From Siphonodentalium dalli (taxonomy: Eukaryota > Mollusca > Scaphopoda > Gadilida > Siphonodentaliidae): DNA of 64,000 nucleotides. Shown in pieces: positions 33,966 to 45,996 of this stretch. The number at the start of each line of letters is the position of its first letter. Within the stretch, counting starts at the first letter, position 1. The notes beneath the pieces are model-generated. The model saw only the letters and a list, made by a program, of their open reading frames with translations. It did not search any database and was not told where the DNA came from. Location: the NCBI GenBank assembly GCA_032622095.1, contig CP136064.1:2358001-2422000 (forward strand). The letters are read 5' to 3'. A program made the translations under genes and the position numbers.

Positions 33966-34708
33966 TAGATCTATACAAATTGCAATAATTTGTATGAGAT
34001 TCAGCCTGTTCTCTACAATTTTATTTATACTATTTTTATTTTTGACTGGCTAAAACTGCTCTGATGGCAGACTGTCTGTTCATCATTAGCGGAATGTAAG
34101 CTTCCAGTGAGTAAGGCAGGGTACCTATGTACCAGGACACTATGGCATCCCCCATTGCTCATTCTGAATATGGGCACCATAAAAAAAAAAAAAAACAAGA
34201 ATTACCACAGGCGTATTTTGTGATGCTCTTGTTGTTATTATATGCTCTTGTTGTATCTTGTTGTATCTTGTTGTATCTTGACCTATAGTCCTGACAATGA
34301 TAAATTCAGCATCAATAAGTATGATGGTGTTTTAGTTTTGGTGGGTGGGTGGCACTCTGGAGGGAATTCAGTGTGGGCTGCAGCACTGATGGTCGTTTTC
34401 AGATATGATTTGATGGCAATGCCAGTTACTGGTATGATACTGGGTATAAAAAGAAACATGAAGTTTTAAGTTTATCATCCCATAATTGTTGAAAACTTTC
34501 TTTTAAAGGAGGATTATCTCTTTTTAGAACATTTCTGTGACGTCATCCATTGTTTGCAGCAGGTGTCTATCCAGACGAATAGACATAATGGGCTTGTTGT
34601 ATTGATGTGTAATTGACACAAGCGTTGGATATCTGGGTGTGACAATTGGATATTACGGATATCCAACTGTTGGATATTACAAACATACAGCAGTATCAAT
34701 TTATAAAA
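33966..34708. other. No gene seen; simple repeats
   Basis: A14 tract at about 34182-34196 and a short minisatellite of 'ttgttgtatc' (about four units, 34228-34280). The frame at 34242-34469 has a hydrophobic start but no supporting motif. Confidence 0.4.
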
Positions 34709-35472
34709 TACTAGCTGGTGGACCCGACTTCGTCCGGGTTGTTTCCCCATCTGCTTTTCGGCAAATTGTGCGATTTGATTCTGAATTGATCATTTTGAAG
34801 GTCAAGGTCAGGTCAGGGTCACGATTTGACCCGGACAAAACACTCCCAGGACAAAAGTACCTGACAAAAGTACCCATCGAAATTCGTCCGGTTTTACCCG
34901 ATTTGACATTGAATTGACCATTTTGAAGGTCAATGACAGGTCGGGGTCATGGTTCGACCCGTCTAAAACACTCCACGGACAAAAGTAACCCTAGGTACCA
35001 AATTTCGTCGAAATCCAGTCAAAATTCATGATTTGCCCTTGAATTGACCATTTTGAAGGTCAAGATCAGGTCGGGTCACGATTTGGCCCGTCCAAAATAC
35101 TCCCGGAACAAAAGTACCTCAAGGTATCAAATTTCATCTAAATCCGTCCGTTTTACCTGATTTGACCTTGAATTTACCTTTTTTGAAGGTCAAGGTCAGG
35201 TCGGGTCATGATTTGACCCGTCCAAAAGACTCCCCGGACAAAAAGTACCTCTAGATTTCAAATTTCGTCAAAAGCCGTCCTATTTTACCCGATTTGATCT
35301 TGAATTGACATTTTTGAAGGTCAAGGTCAGGTCAGGGTCACGATTTGACCCGTCCAAAACACTTCCAGGATAAAAGTAACCATAGGTATCAAATTTCGTC
35401 GAAATCCATCTGGCAGTTTTCCCGGCCATAGCTAAGAAACAAACAAACAGAAGTCCTAAAATATATATTAGA
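34709..35472 (+). mobile_element. GACCCGACTTCGTCCGGG family, long copy
   Basis: It starts 'tactagctggtggacccgac' and ends 'tcctaaaatatatattaga'. Between are five repeats of about 130-140 bp with 'gaattgaccattttgaaggt', 'caaggtcaggtc' and 'tttgacccgtccaaaa(c/a)'. Directly followed by another member. Confidence 0.8.
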
Positions 35473-35772
35473 CTAGCTGGTGGACCCGACGTTGTCCGGG
35501 ATATTTAAGAAAAATTTGTACCCGGCGCAAGATACATTCACATGCCAAATTTCAAGTCGATAGCTCCACCCGTTTCTGAGATCTCGTCTGCGCATGCGCT
35601 GCACGGGCGTCGCACGGGCTCGCCAATACGACGTTGACCACCGCCTGGTCAAACTACACACACGTACCAAGTTTCGTCCCGATCGGTCGAGAATCGTAGA
35701 TTTGTATTACGGACATACAGACATACAGACAAACATACAGACAAACAGATTGTATCAAAATATATAGGAGAT
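35473..35772 (+). mobile_element. GACCCGACGTTGTCCGGG family, short copy
   Basis: It starts 'ctagctggtggacccgacgt', carries one monomer of the 122 bp array seen at 1.4-2.4 kb ('atacattcacatgccaaatt', 'tcaagtcgatagctccaccc'), and ends with 'gacagacatacag'-type repeats and 'tatcaaaatatataggag'. This links the 122 bp array to the family. Confidence 0.75.
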
Positions 35773-36207
35773 ATAATGCCAATGTAAGCTTTCCATTGAG
35801 GTCCGGTGACCCGACAGTTATTTACTGAAAAGTCATTGCATGTGCTGCAAAACGGTATGTCGTGATTAAAATAATATATGCCTATATAGGCATTGTATTC
35901 ATTGATTGACCAACTATGCACTCACGAGTATTCAATCAAAAGATCGGTCCACTTATAAGCGTTACTGATATGCGCTGTCACACCAAGTTTTCTTACAACA
36001 AGCAAATGCAGGGATGTATCGACTTAAAATGCGGGGAGGCGACACATCATGCCAAATATTTAAATGTTGATAATCCAAATCAGTTTGTAATGCCGAGTAC
36101 GCCACACTAGAAATTAAGTGGAATAGTTACGTTGATTACATGGGATTTCATAAAATGTTAAGAATTTGCAAGTAAAAATGCGGAAATTGAAGATCATTTC
36201 ACACAGA
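35773..36207. other. No gene seen
   Basis: A 64-codon plus-strand frame (35916-36110) has three cysteines but no known motif. Nothing else recognised. Confidence 0.4.
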
Positions 36208-37428
36208 GTCGTAATTTCGCTAAAATCCGGATTGAGAATCTGAAGCCGATTACGGGGGCGGGGCTAATTCTAGGTCAGATTTTGAAATCCACGTGGTCTC
36301 CGAAACTATGTTTAATGTTCTCCCAGCATCAAACATGGCTCATGTATTTGACACAAGTATCATTTGTATCTTATATTTAGAAAGTTCATGTTTGTTGTGA
36401 AAGTCATGCCTTTCTTCTATGTGTATATACACGGCACATAATTTGCTGCCAATCCGACTTAATCGCATCTTTTTTTTTCAAGTTAAAGTGTGTTTATTGA
36501 TGATGGCAAGCATATCTAAACGTGACAGCTCTATGCCTCCTGAATCAAATTCCGAAGATGCTGTGAAGACCACACGAAACTTGTCAGTTGAACAGGGACG
36601 TGACGACAGGGGGTGCAGTTGGCCGGAAATTTGAGGAAACTTCTAGCCACGTCCCTAGAACATGTGTCTGTTGTCTATACAGAGACTATTGTGCAAAACG
36701 ACTGCATTTAACGAAACAAAACATGTTAAACATGAAATTGCTATAACTTTAAGACTAGATGATAGTACATACGTGTATCTGATAATCCATCGATACCATA
36801 TAATCCTACTATTTCTTGAATAAGAAGAAACATTATAATAACGAACACAGCAGAAGACATATCCATGCAGGTTCATATGAATTCGGTCAATGGTGACGTA
36901 TTCGCCGAATTCGAAATCGACATTCGTTCGGGCGGTATTTTAAGGATGGAATTATGAAATGGACATATGAAAGTGACAATCAACAATGATTTGCAATTGC
37001 TTTGCTTCGCCATCAACCGAAGTGCTCCCCCAGCGTTACTATCAATAGCGTTATTATTTGGCTAATTTCAGTAATATTCTCCCAGTTTACATTCAATAAA
37101 ACAAATTTGTCTCCGCATTTAAAATTCTTTGATATAGATCGTTTATATTCAGCAATAATTTGTACACAAGAGACGGATTCTTATGTTTTATTGTGTTTTT
37201 AAACTCTGAGGTGGCGAAATCTCGGTTTGTTTACATTACGAACATCTGAGTCCGTAATCTGAATCCGAATCCCAATCGGATTACCACGAAATTGAGATTA
37301 CGGTCTGTTCGTTTACTGATTCTGCCAATTTCTGGTCTGTTCTTTTGCCGAACCAAGTCGTACGGGGACCAATCTGTAATCTGAATCCAGAATCTGAATC
37401 GGATTTTAGCGAAATAACGCCTCAGGCA
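36208..37428. mobile_element. Possible TIR element (1.2 kb)
   Basis: 'taatttcgctaaaatccgga' and 'ttgagaatctgaagc' at 36214 are mirrored by 'gaatctgaatcggattttag' and 'cgaaataacgcctc' ending near 37424. Repeats of 'aatctgaatccgaatc' type lie at 37251-37290. The target duplication is unclear and the inside shows no transposase. Confidence 0.45.
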
Positions 37429-38035
37429 ACGACTACTATATAATTAAAGTAAATAAACCTCATTCAATAACTTATGTTGGTCAAGGACATTACTGCTTGT
37501 TGATCCAACTTCGAATTCATGGAATAAATCAATCTGATAAGAAGTAATAAGAAAACGGCTACTCGAAAGAATTTCTATTATTTTTTATTCCAATATTAAC
37601 TGAAAACATCAGTTGGATCATCGGCTGGATCAACATTTACCTCCGGGCGCTTGTGATGTTTATTTAGCTTATAAAACGGACGCCATGCTGATAAAATATA
37701 ACTATGTAATATCCATTTAGATAACGTTGACACAGAAAGTTTAGAAAATTACTTCGTTTGTCTTCGCCGGACGAAAATAGCACACAAGTACACATGCAGA
37801 ATCAGTTTTGACAATAAGTCAAACATTACTTATCTAGAATGCTATGTCCAACTTTAAGTCCTCCTTTCGAATGTGGAGTGTGGTCGCGTCACGTTTTCAA
37901 CCAATTTCATATTCATGTTCACTTTCATTCGTGTGTGTTCGGTCCACAACTCGCGAAGGGAGTAATGGAATATATACATTTCATAACATGATTTGCTTCT
38001 TTCTGACATCTTGACATTTCATATGGTCAGAAATG
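37429..38035. other. No gene seen
   Basis: AT-rich DNA with short frames. Nothing recognised. Confidence 0.4.
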
Positions 38036-38162
38036 TTTTAAGTAAGATAGACACCTCGTGGTATTGGATATGCGGGAGAAACAACCCCGTTTCTGGCCTA
38101 CGGCCCTCAACGATGTTGTTTTCCCGCATATCCACTTCCAACTTGGTGTCTATCTATAACTT
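38036..38162. mobile_element. Hairpin MITE with GGCCTACGGCC centre
   Basis: 'agatagacacctcgtggtat' and 'ggatatgcgggagaaacaa' pair with 'ttgttttcccgcatatcc' and 'acttggtgtctatct'. The loop contains 'tggcctacggccc', also found in the loop of the hairpin at 49046-49205. Confidence 0.7.
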
Positions 38163-38640
38163 TAACATGTATTATATAGTTACCGGGGTAGAAAATATTA
38201 AATCTGAATCGAAGACTCCTGTCCGGAAATGCTTCTATCGATTAATATTCATTTTATTTCGTATATTTTCTGGTCTAAAATGGTGTCGTTGTTCAGCTAA
38301 CGAACAATAGTTTTACTGTAATCCGAGACCAGAAATTTTATTGTGTAATTTTGTCACAAATAAATGTTAATTAGACTCATTGTCACTTATTATTATGAAA
38401 TAAAACAATACAATCAATCAATCTGGGACATTTGACATTCTGTATGTAGCTTTTGGAACAGCCTAATGGTCTCTATCGATATATGGTATTGCCCAAATTG
38501 TCGGTACTAAAAATAGACCTATAAAGTGTCCCAATTAATCATAATAAAATATTCGAAATAAAATCAATGTTAATTGATAGAAGCCTTTCTGGACAGGGGT
38601 CTTCAATTCATATTTATTATTTTATATTCACACTGAAAAC
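38163..38640. repeat. Foldback-repeat family, copy 2
   Basis: 'gaagactcctgtccggaaat', 'gcttctatcgattaatattc' (38213-38255) is mirrored by 'attgatagaagcctttctgg' and 'acaggggtcttcaattcata' (38573-38612). The inside matches 31400-31600. Non-coding. Confidence 0.65.
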
Positions 38641-38675
38641 TATCATTAATAAATATGTTCATAAACTTAAAAAAC

Positions 38676-39930
38676 CAGTATAAACCTGTTTTGTTGATTT
38701 TTCTAAAGCTTTTGACACTGTTTATAGACAAAGATTATTGCAAAAAATATTGAAGGCTGGAGTGGGTGGAAAGTTTTACACAATATATAAAAACATTTAT
38801 TCAAATTCTAAATTTGTCATAAAAAAGGGGAATTATATTTCTGACCCCCAGTTTGCATTTAGAGGAGTTCGACAAGGGGACAGTTTGAGTCCTCTTCTCT
38901 TCAATTTGTACACCAATGATCTGGAGAATATATTCAAATTTGAACAGTCACATCCTGTGACATTAAGAACTACTCAAACTAATTTTCTTATGTATGCAGA
39001 TGATTTGTTGTTAATGTCAGAAAGTAAGAATGGGTTGCAATCCTGCCTAGACTCTTTAGTAGCCTACTGGGATCGATGGAAGCTGAGAATTAATTTAAGT
39101 AAAACGAAAGCAATGGTTTTTCGCAAGAAAAACTGGTGTATCTGAAGAAGTATTTAAATTAGATGGAAATATAGTTGAAGTAGTTGATAAATACAAATAC
39201 TTTGGAGCAATTGTACCCAGAAATGGGAACATACAACAAGCATGCAGCTGCCCACATGTTTAGCCTTAAAGCAAAAATATTAGATTCTGCTATATCTGAG
39301 CGCTAACTCAGTATGAAGCTTTTTGATGTTTTGGTTCGTCCTATATTAACATATGGAGCAGAGATATGGATGGCAGATTTCTCTTTGATTAATACCAGAT
39401 TTTGCAAATACCTCCTGGGAATATAAAAAAAATCATCGAATTTGGCTAGTAGATGCGAGTTCGGTCGTGAACCAATAGCAAACTTTATATTTAAACAAGC
39501 TCTAAAATATTACGTACGTTTAACACAGCTTCCATCAAACAGATTATTAAAAGAAGTGTATGAGTTGGATAAAGAGTTGTTTGAAGATGGTCATAAATCT
39601 TGGCAACAAGCTCTAAACAAAATCACCACCCGTTTCAATATAGATCTTGCGTCTTTGAGCATGAATGGTATTGAGGAAAACTGAAAATTTATCAATTCCA
39701 TGAAAAAGAAGTTAATGGACAAATAAGTCATCTTGCACAAAAGGTAGAAGGTAATAAACTTTTGTTCTACAGTAACATTTATCAGAGTTTTAATTTACAA
39801 AGTTATCTGTAATTTAGCATACCCAAAAATTTCACAAAATTCCTCACATTATTGAGGCTCAGTGCTCATAGACTGGCCATAGAAACTGAACGCACGAAAA
39901 GACCAAAACCAAAATATATACCCCTACCAT
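38676..39930 (+). pseudogene. Non-LTR retrotransposon reverse transcriptase, C-terminal half
   Basis: The reverse transcriptase motifs come in order: CFVDFSKAFDTVYRQRLL (motif A, 38685), GVRQGDSLSPLLFNLYTNDL (motif B), FLMYADDLLLMSES (catalytic YADD, about 38988) and KLRINLSKTKAMVF. After a frame change near 39130 comes YKYFGAIV, then a stop at 39304-39306, LFDVLVRPILTYGAEIW, CKYLLGI, LASRCEFGREPIANFI, and finally LRLSAHRLAIETERTKRPK (about 39855). This is the end of ORF2 in CR1/Jockey-like LINEs. The 5' half, with the endonuclease, is missing, as in typical 5'-truncated copies. Not functional. Confidence 0.85.
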
Positions 39931-39993
39931 AATATATATTTTGTCTCTATGTTAATGGATTTCAATTCTCGAGGTTGTCATATATATTCACAG

Positions 39994-40171
39994 ATGATTG
40001 ACTGCACTGTATGTGGAAGAAGGTTAAAAACCTGGAAGTCCATGCATAGGCATAGAAAAGAAAAACATGAAAAGAATAAAATACAGTACCTGTACTGTGG
40101 CCATGGGGATTGCCCATATAAAGCCATCAGGTGCGAGCACCTGATGTCTCATATAGATTTAAAACATAAAG
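39994..40171 (+). CDS. Candidate exon, tandem C2H2 zinc fingers
   Basis: Acceptor 'catatatattcacag' precedes ATGATTGAC, and donor AAAG|GTATGTAT closes the 178 bp exon (phase 1 at the 3' end). The product is MIDCTVCGRRLKTWKSMHRH, RKEKHEKNKIQYLYC, GHGDCPYKAIRCEHLMSH, IDLKHK. The first finger is C-x2-C-x9-H... with HRHRKEKH; the second is C-x4-C...H-x3-H-x4-H-like, so both are C2H2-type DNA-binding motifs, one slightly irregular. It starts some 60 bp after the LINE remnant, so a captured or neighbouring gene is possible. Good splice sites favour a real exon; no neighbouring exon was found. Confidence 0.5.
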
Positions 40172-40480
40172 GTATGTATACTTGAATTCAAAGATATTAC
40201 GTAAATAGAATTCTTTAAGCCACTTTCACATGTGTGCGTTTTACGGATGCATTTTACGCTATGCGTTTCTACCTTTCACGTATGTTCGTTTCTCCATCCA
40301 TTTTACGGATACTTCACCAGTGTTGTTACTTCGATTTATAAAATAAAGGGGAATACACAAGTTATCACTCCCTTTTACTATATGGAATCTTCAGATGAGG
40401 AAGATATATTCTTCTTCGCACTGTCATATCGACAGAGGCTGACCGCAAAACACACCGTTTTTGGGAACATGATATTGTAA
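40172..40480. other. No gene seen
   Basis: 'ttttacggatgcattttacg' and 'ccattttacggatacttca' form a small repeat at 40240-40315. Otherwise nothing recognised. Confidence 0.4.
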
Positions 40481-40925
40481 ACGATCGGCCGATCACGATC
40501 AGCAGATGTTTAACCCATACCTTGGTGATTGTGATTAGCTATTATCAGCTTGGAATCTAAAATCCATAACATTCAATGTTAATCTTCAAAGATTAGAACA
40601 ATTGTTTTTTAAATAGGCCCATAACTCTGTTATAAAAATCGGATCAAACCCATATTTGAATTCTATTTGTATTATGGGATGAGAAACTCACATACCAAAT
40701 TTGATTTCAGATATATATTTTTTTAGTTATTGCAGCATGTGTGAATTCTAAGATACAAAAAAACATACAAAAAAACTTGGATCAAACCCATATTTTAACT
40801 TGATCTGTATTTTGGGCTGAGAAGCAGATATAAAAAATTTTGTTCCGATTGAATTTGAAAATGGTTGAGTTATCGCACCATGTGTAAAGTGTCTACCGAC
40901 AGACAGACGGACAACGAGTGGTCAA
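40481..40925 (+). repeat. Dispersed repeat, copy 1
   Basis: 'gatgtttaacccatacct', 'tggtgattgtgattagctat', 'tgtattttgggctgagaag' and 'gttatcgcaccatg' match 63786-64000 in the same order. An internal direct repeat 'ggatcaaacccatattt' occurs at 40642 and 40780. It ends in 'cagacagacggacaa', a common end of invertebrate dispersed repeats. Confidence 0.7.
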
Positions 40926-40985
40926 TCCGGACGTCCACAATATGTGTACCATACTATGGTTAAGAATATAAGAAAAAATTGTTAG

Positions 40986-41105
40986 GCCAATGCATTCTCT
41001 TATATAAGCGAGGTGACCTATGGTTGACTCGCATATATAAGAGAATGCATTGGCACAGGGTATATGGGTTGATACAAAAATCGGACCTGGCACTAAAAGG
41101 GTTAA
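40986..41105. mobile_element. Short hairpin joined to a half piggyBac-type MITE
   Basis: 'gccaatgcattctcttatat' (40986) pairs with 'atataagagaatgcattggc' (41054 end). 41071-41105 is the right half of the TTAA/CCCTTT family found at 32619-32770, ending AAAAGGGTTAA. Confidence 0.65.
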
Positions 41106-41718
41106 AGAGTCGAAACATGATATGACATGCGCTTAGCATGACATAAGGTCAGCAAACTGCAACTGATGATGGTCTTATCAAAACATTCTGGCATCTTTTT
41201 AACTCATTGGGAGTAATTTTCAAAAACCTAGAAATTCTACCTTTGGCATTAAATGAATCTTATTTGTGTGAGGTACGTTCTAAAACTATTTTCAAAATTC
41301 TAATAAACCGCTCCAGGGTCCAGCTGCCACCTCAAAATTCATGTCATCAGAACAAGGAGCAAATTGTCTGCGAGAAATTGGGACCTTGGTCATCATCACA
41401 TTTAGCCTTGAATCTTCTTTAATATGCCTACAGCAGACAACCTCCCCTTTCTTTTGACATCAATACATTTGTGCACCACCTTCATTATGTGGGGAAATTA
41501 TATGATGGATTGGTTGAAAGCCGTTAATTATTTCACTATACTTATGTTGACAAACGGAAAGGCCGTAAGGTCCGTCAGCCAGTGCTCTATTCTGACTTTT
41601 TATTGTCATTCCGGAGGGCTAGGTGTGATTTTCGTTGACCCAGACAGATGTGTCACCTTGTCAGGCACCCACTTACCTAGATTGGTTAACCTATAAACAA
41701 TGCAGGTTATATATTCCT
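41106..41718. other. No gene seen
   Basis: Two adjoining plus-strand frames (41207-41422 and 41424-41696) have ordinary composition but no recognised motif. Confidence 0.4.
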
Positions 41719-41930
41719 AGTTAATACCTGTTCCTTATAAATATTATACAGAAGGCTAAGTTCCAGTTAGAGATTTCATGATTTAGGTGACTTTTGTTTT
41801 TTCTCTGCGTCAATTACAATCATGGAACTAATTCAATATTTGGATATCGCCTCACACAAGTCACAAAAATAATGCAAGATGGCACCAACCCCCTACTGTG
41901 CAATAGATTATTGAGGAACAAGTATAAACA
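41719..41930. mobile_element. MITE, GTTAATACCTGTTCC family, copy 2
   Basis: Same ends and internal blocks as 22911-23152 ('agttaatacctgttcctta' and 'caatagattattgaggaaca'). Non-coding. Confidence 0.7.
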
Positions 41931-41982
41931 AAGAAATATATTCCCTGCTTAGTTTGATCAATGTTCCCAGTCAGAACATTAA

Positions 41983-42462
41983 AGGTACTCAACCCGATAA
42001 AACTCCTCTCAATTACTATTTCAATGGCTTCGGGGGTCAAAAATATTTGCTTCGAGTCGAGGAAGTCACCCATCAAAGCTCAGATTTGTTAGATATCGAT
42101 TTTAGAAATCTATTATTTTTCATTATCGGGAATTCTTTCTGGCCCAGAAGACAATCAAAAATTCGTTATTATTACCCACTTGATTATAGAGTTATCCATC
42201 CTTGTCTGTTTGAATAGAATTTTGGCGTAAAATCTCGAGCAGGTTACCAAATTGACGGCAGTTATCAGTACTCATCTCGAGAACAAAAGAATTTTCAAAA
42301 ATCAATATCTAATAACTCTGAGCTTTGTTTGATGGGTTCCTCGACTCGAATCAAATATTTTTTACCCCCAAAGCCAAAGAAATAGTAACATAGGACCCTC
42401 TGATCGGATTGTTGTTGTTGGAATCTGTTGAGATGGGGACCCTCTTTACGGGTTGAGTACCT
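41983..42462. mobile_element. TTAA-flanked hairpin MITE (480 bp)
   Basis: TTAA (41979-41982) then AGGTACTCAACCCG; the right end is CGGGTTGAGTACCT then TTAA (42463-42466). Sub-terminal arms also pair: 'cgagtcgaggaagtcaccca' and 'tcaaagctcagatttgttag' against 'gagctttgtttgatgggttc' and 'ctcgactcga'. TTAA targets occur in piggyBac and Kolobok groups. Confidence 0.8.
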
Positions 42463-42599
42463 TTAAGTTCCCACATTTTGAAAGGGGGGAATATGATCTC
42501 TATGAGTCTAATATACCAAATTTGAAAACACACAGTTTACTAAATCTAAAGTTATCATCCGGAAACCATCTGGGACAAATAAATGCACTGACAGTGCTG

Positions 42600-43555
42600 A
42601 TTTATATAGCCAAGCCCCAACCCCCTGATTTAGTCAGGCAAAGAATAAAATCCAAGATGGCTCATGCACAACAAATTTTATGAAGATCAGACGAACACTC
42701 GGGCCTGTAGCCTGTGTTAATGGATTGAAGTTTGAATTCCAAGATGGCTGCTGGTGGCCATGTTCTTCTGCCTAATGATCCCAAACTGACTCGTTCCCAT
42801 CTACATGTCAATGTCAACAGCCATGACAAATTTCATAATGGTCTGAAAAGGGTCGCCCCTGCCAAACATTTAGTCATGCAAAGAGTGAAATCCAAGATGG
42901 CTGCTGGCCCCAATATGACTCATTCCCATCTACATGTCAAAAGTCATGACAAATTTCATATTGATCCAACCAAAGGTACGACCAGTAGCCCGAGCCAAAG
43001 GATTTAGTCATGCAACGAGCAAAATCCAAGATGGCTGCCAGTGGCCATGTTTTACGGCCGAATGATACCAAAATGACTGGTCCCATCTACATGTCGATGT
43101 TAACATCCATGACAAATTTTATGATAACCCAATTAAAGATACAACCTCTAGCCTGTGCCAAAGGATTTAGTCATGCAAAGAGTAAAATCCAAGATGGCTG
43201 CTGGCGGCCTTTTATGGCCGAACGACCCCAAAATGACTCATTACCATCTTCATGTCAATATTAACATGCACAACACATTTCTTGACGATCAGACGAGCAC
43301 TCCAGCATGTAGACTGATTATGAATTGAATTTTGAACTCCAAGATGGCTGCTGGCGCCCCTGTTTTTTTTACCAAATGGAACCAAAATGACTTGTTCCCA
43401 TATACATGTCAACAGCCATGACACATTTCATAATGATCTGACAAAAGGTACGACTTGTAGCCCATGCCAAACAATTTAGTCATACAAAGAGTAAAATCCA
43501 AGATGGCTGCCGGCAGCCATGTTTTATGGCCAAATAACCCCAAAATGAGTTGATG
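42600..43555 (-). repeat. Pearl/HINE-like monomer array, copy 3 (decayed)
   Basis: About six monomers of the same family as copies 1 and 2 ('ccaagatggctgctgg', 'ctcgttcccatctacatgtc', 'aaggatttagtcatgcaa'), more diverged and with internal deletions. The TAGCTCAAC ends and the 3' stem-loop are missing, so it is a fragment. Confidence 0.8.
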
Positions 43556-44421
43556 TTTTTCTTGGGATGGCATTCTCGTCAGTGGTCTGTTCGTTTAATG
43601 TGCTTAAAACACCTTTTTTGAAGTGAATGGTAAAAGTCTGGACCATTTCGTGGGCAATCACTTTAATAGTTTCTGATTTTGGGTAACGGGTTTCCCACAG
43701 AAATCCTGCCAAATGTCATGTAAACAAACATTGTTTGGAAATGAATGTAGAATTATACCTATATAATTGAGAGTCACAGCCGAAAACACTGCAACAATTT
43801 GTCATTGTCATGAATTAATGAACGAAAATTATTGTGAATATACAGGACACTCTGGGCATATATATGGAAAATTAAAACAACATCATGAACACTCACCCGA
43901 ACAGAGTTCACATGTCGGCTGATTTTTATAAGCTTCAATTTTGACATGATATTGTTATCTACCCCGCTCAATTGGCCTTCTATGTTTTTGTCAAATCAAT
44001 AACTTTCCAAACAGCACTGATGACAAATCACAAATGAAGATAACTCACAGTGCTATGACAATTCACCACGTGTACACAATGTTATTGACATGACCCGCAG
44101 TAATTCCATTTTCTCACTTTGTTATGTTCTGTATTGCAGTAAAGGTCAATGTCATCGAACCAGCGAGTAAAATGGAGGTAGGTAATTCTTAGACAGTAAA
44201 AACATTTTCACCTCTTTTGTCAAAATATCAAATTGTGAGAGACCAATGATGATTTCACAGGAAATCACTCCATTGCATGTCTGACCCCCGGATATAATAT
44301 ACAAATATGGTTACCCTTCTCACACATGTCGGGGTTCGATTCAACTGTTGTGTTGGGCAGAGTATGACGATATAATAAACTGAACACTCCCAACTGGACC
44401 ACCACCCCCTCTTGGTTCAAT
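43556..44421. other. No gene seen
   Basis: Short frames on both strands, nothing recognised. Confidence 0.4.
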
Positions 44422-44423
44422 TA

Positions 44424-44626
44424 CAGTAATGCCCTAAGTAATCGACCTCTTAACCAAAGTAGAATTACGGGTAACTTTACAGGATTTAGTCGGAAATATG
44501 GCTTGTTGCCATTCATCGGAAAGCACTCGGCCGATGATTGGCAACAAGCCATATTTCCGACTAAATCCTGAAAAGTTACCCATAATTCTGCTGTGGTTAG
44601 GTGGTCGATTAATTAGGGCATTACTG
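44424..44626. mobile_element. Palindromic MITE, TA-flanked, copy 2
   Basis: CAGTAATGCCCTAAGTAATC ... GATTAATTAGGGCATTACTG, flanked by TA. Same family as 33753-33965, with a smaller loop and slightly more mismatched arms. The minus-strand frame across it is a by-product of the palindrome. Confidence 0.85.
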
Positions 44627-45231
44627 TATAGGCATATGAAAGTGTAACTGGATGACATTTTTAGAACAACCCAACTTATGATTTATAATGCGGATGTAAT
44701 TACATCTGGTGCTCTCGTTGTGTTTTTCTCATGGGAAGGGCTGACATCCTATTGGACAAATTACAGAAAAATTGAAGTGATTATTAACACACCCGTTCAT
44801 CAAATATTAATTCAATATATCAAATTTGTTTTGTTTGGATCATCAGTAAAAAGTAAGTTGAAGCAAACTGTTGACTTATCATTTGTACATAAAAGTAAAA
44901 AAAAATAGGTAAATCAAATATAACATTGACATAAACAATATATGTCCATGTCTAATTGTTCCACATTTAATTTTTTTCATTCAATGGCCAATAATAATTT
45001 TCATTATTTTTATCATTGCCAAATATATAAAGATTCACATGCACCCACCACTGTATCATTCTGGTACCTACAGGTGTCATGGCCGCATCCACGACTTTGA
45101 AAGCAAATCAACATGCTATGTGGTTGTTAATTTGTATACTTTAAATTTAAATTAAATATGGCTTATGTTGTACAGAAGCTACACTACATTGATTGATAAT
45201 GTGGAAGAATACATGCTGACAGAATAAAGTA
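44627..45231. other. No gene seen
   Basis: A 76-codon plus-strand frame (44678-44908) starts right after the MITE and has a hydrophobic stretch, but no recognised motif. Confidence 0.4.
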
Positions 45232-45327
45232 ATGCCCAAAGTACGCCGAGAGCTTTCCGATGAATGGCAACAAGCCATATTTCCGACTAAATCCAGCTGC
45301 TAAATCCTGAAAAATTACCCATAATTA
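45232..45327. mobile_element. Palindromic MITE, truncated copy 3
   Basis: Only one arm remains: 'gagagctttccgatgaatgg', 'caacaagccatatttccgac', 'taaatcc', 'tgaaaaattacccataatt'. It includes a small internal duplication of 'ctaaatcc'. The left part is deleted and the right end runs into the next foldback. Confidence 0.7.
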
Positions 45328-45703
45328 AAAAAATAAACGAGACTTACCTTGGGAAGGTGAAGTTCATTTTGAATTATGTGAGTTAGACAGGAACAGAGCT
45401 TAAATCAGGGAGTGCTATGCGCATGCGCCGACCCGGTACAAGTCATTATTTGAAAGCAATTTTTTCTCCAGTGTTGCACCAAACCTTACTAAAAAGAATT
45501 TTGCTATGCAAACAACTTATTATTCTATGGATATGATACTTCCAACCACAAGTAGTTATATGTATACATATTACAGAGACTGTCTAACGAAATAAAGCAG
45601 GGTTGGGAGGGCGGGATTTAAGCTCTCTATTCCTGTCTAACTCACATAATTCAAAATGAACTTCACCTTCCCAAGGTAAGTCTCGTTTATTTTTTTAATT
45701 ATA
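45328..45703. mobile_element. Foldback element with AAGGTAAGT ends (376 bp)
   Basis: Left arm 'aattaaaaaaataaacgaga', 'cttaccttgggaaggtgaag', 'ttcattttgaattatgtgag'; the right arm is its inverse, ending 'aggtaagtctcgttta'. Arms are about 90 bp, loop about 190 bp. Each end carries a perfect splice-donor consensus AAGGTAAGT reading outward. No coding sequence. Confidence 0.75.
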
Positions 45704-45996
45704 TTTCGTTATACAGTCTCCACTGTCGGATACCCGTTTAGGTTCGGACTAAAGCAGATAAACGGTAAGTGTATATATTGTCTCCAAGCAGCAATCAACG
45801 ACATCTTTCGGTGATACACCTTGAACCAGTTATGTAGGAATTTGTATGCCCAACACATACGTAACACGCCTTTTCGCATGACAGGCATGTGAATTGTTGT
45901 ATTTGGCGTGTCAAGTCGTCATAATTTTTCGAAATTTTATCGAGGCGGCGAAATTTCCGCTTTTTCATATTTTTTAGGCCCTGGGCTCATGCATCC

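Noticed and set aside
34242-34469. Possible small membrane protein
   Set aside because: Hydrophobic start comes from a 'ttgttgtatc' minisatellite and no family or splice context supports it.
44310-44360. Possible tRNA T-arm 'ggggttcgattcaac'
   Set aside because: No matching acceptor, D or anticodon stems at the right spacing.
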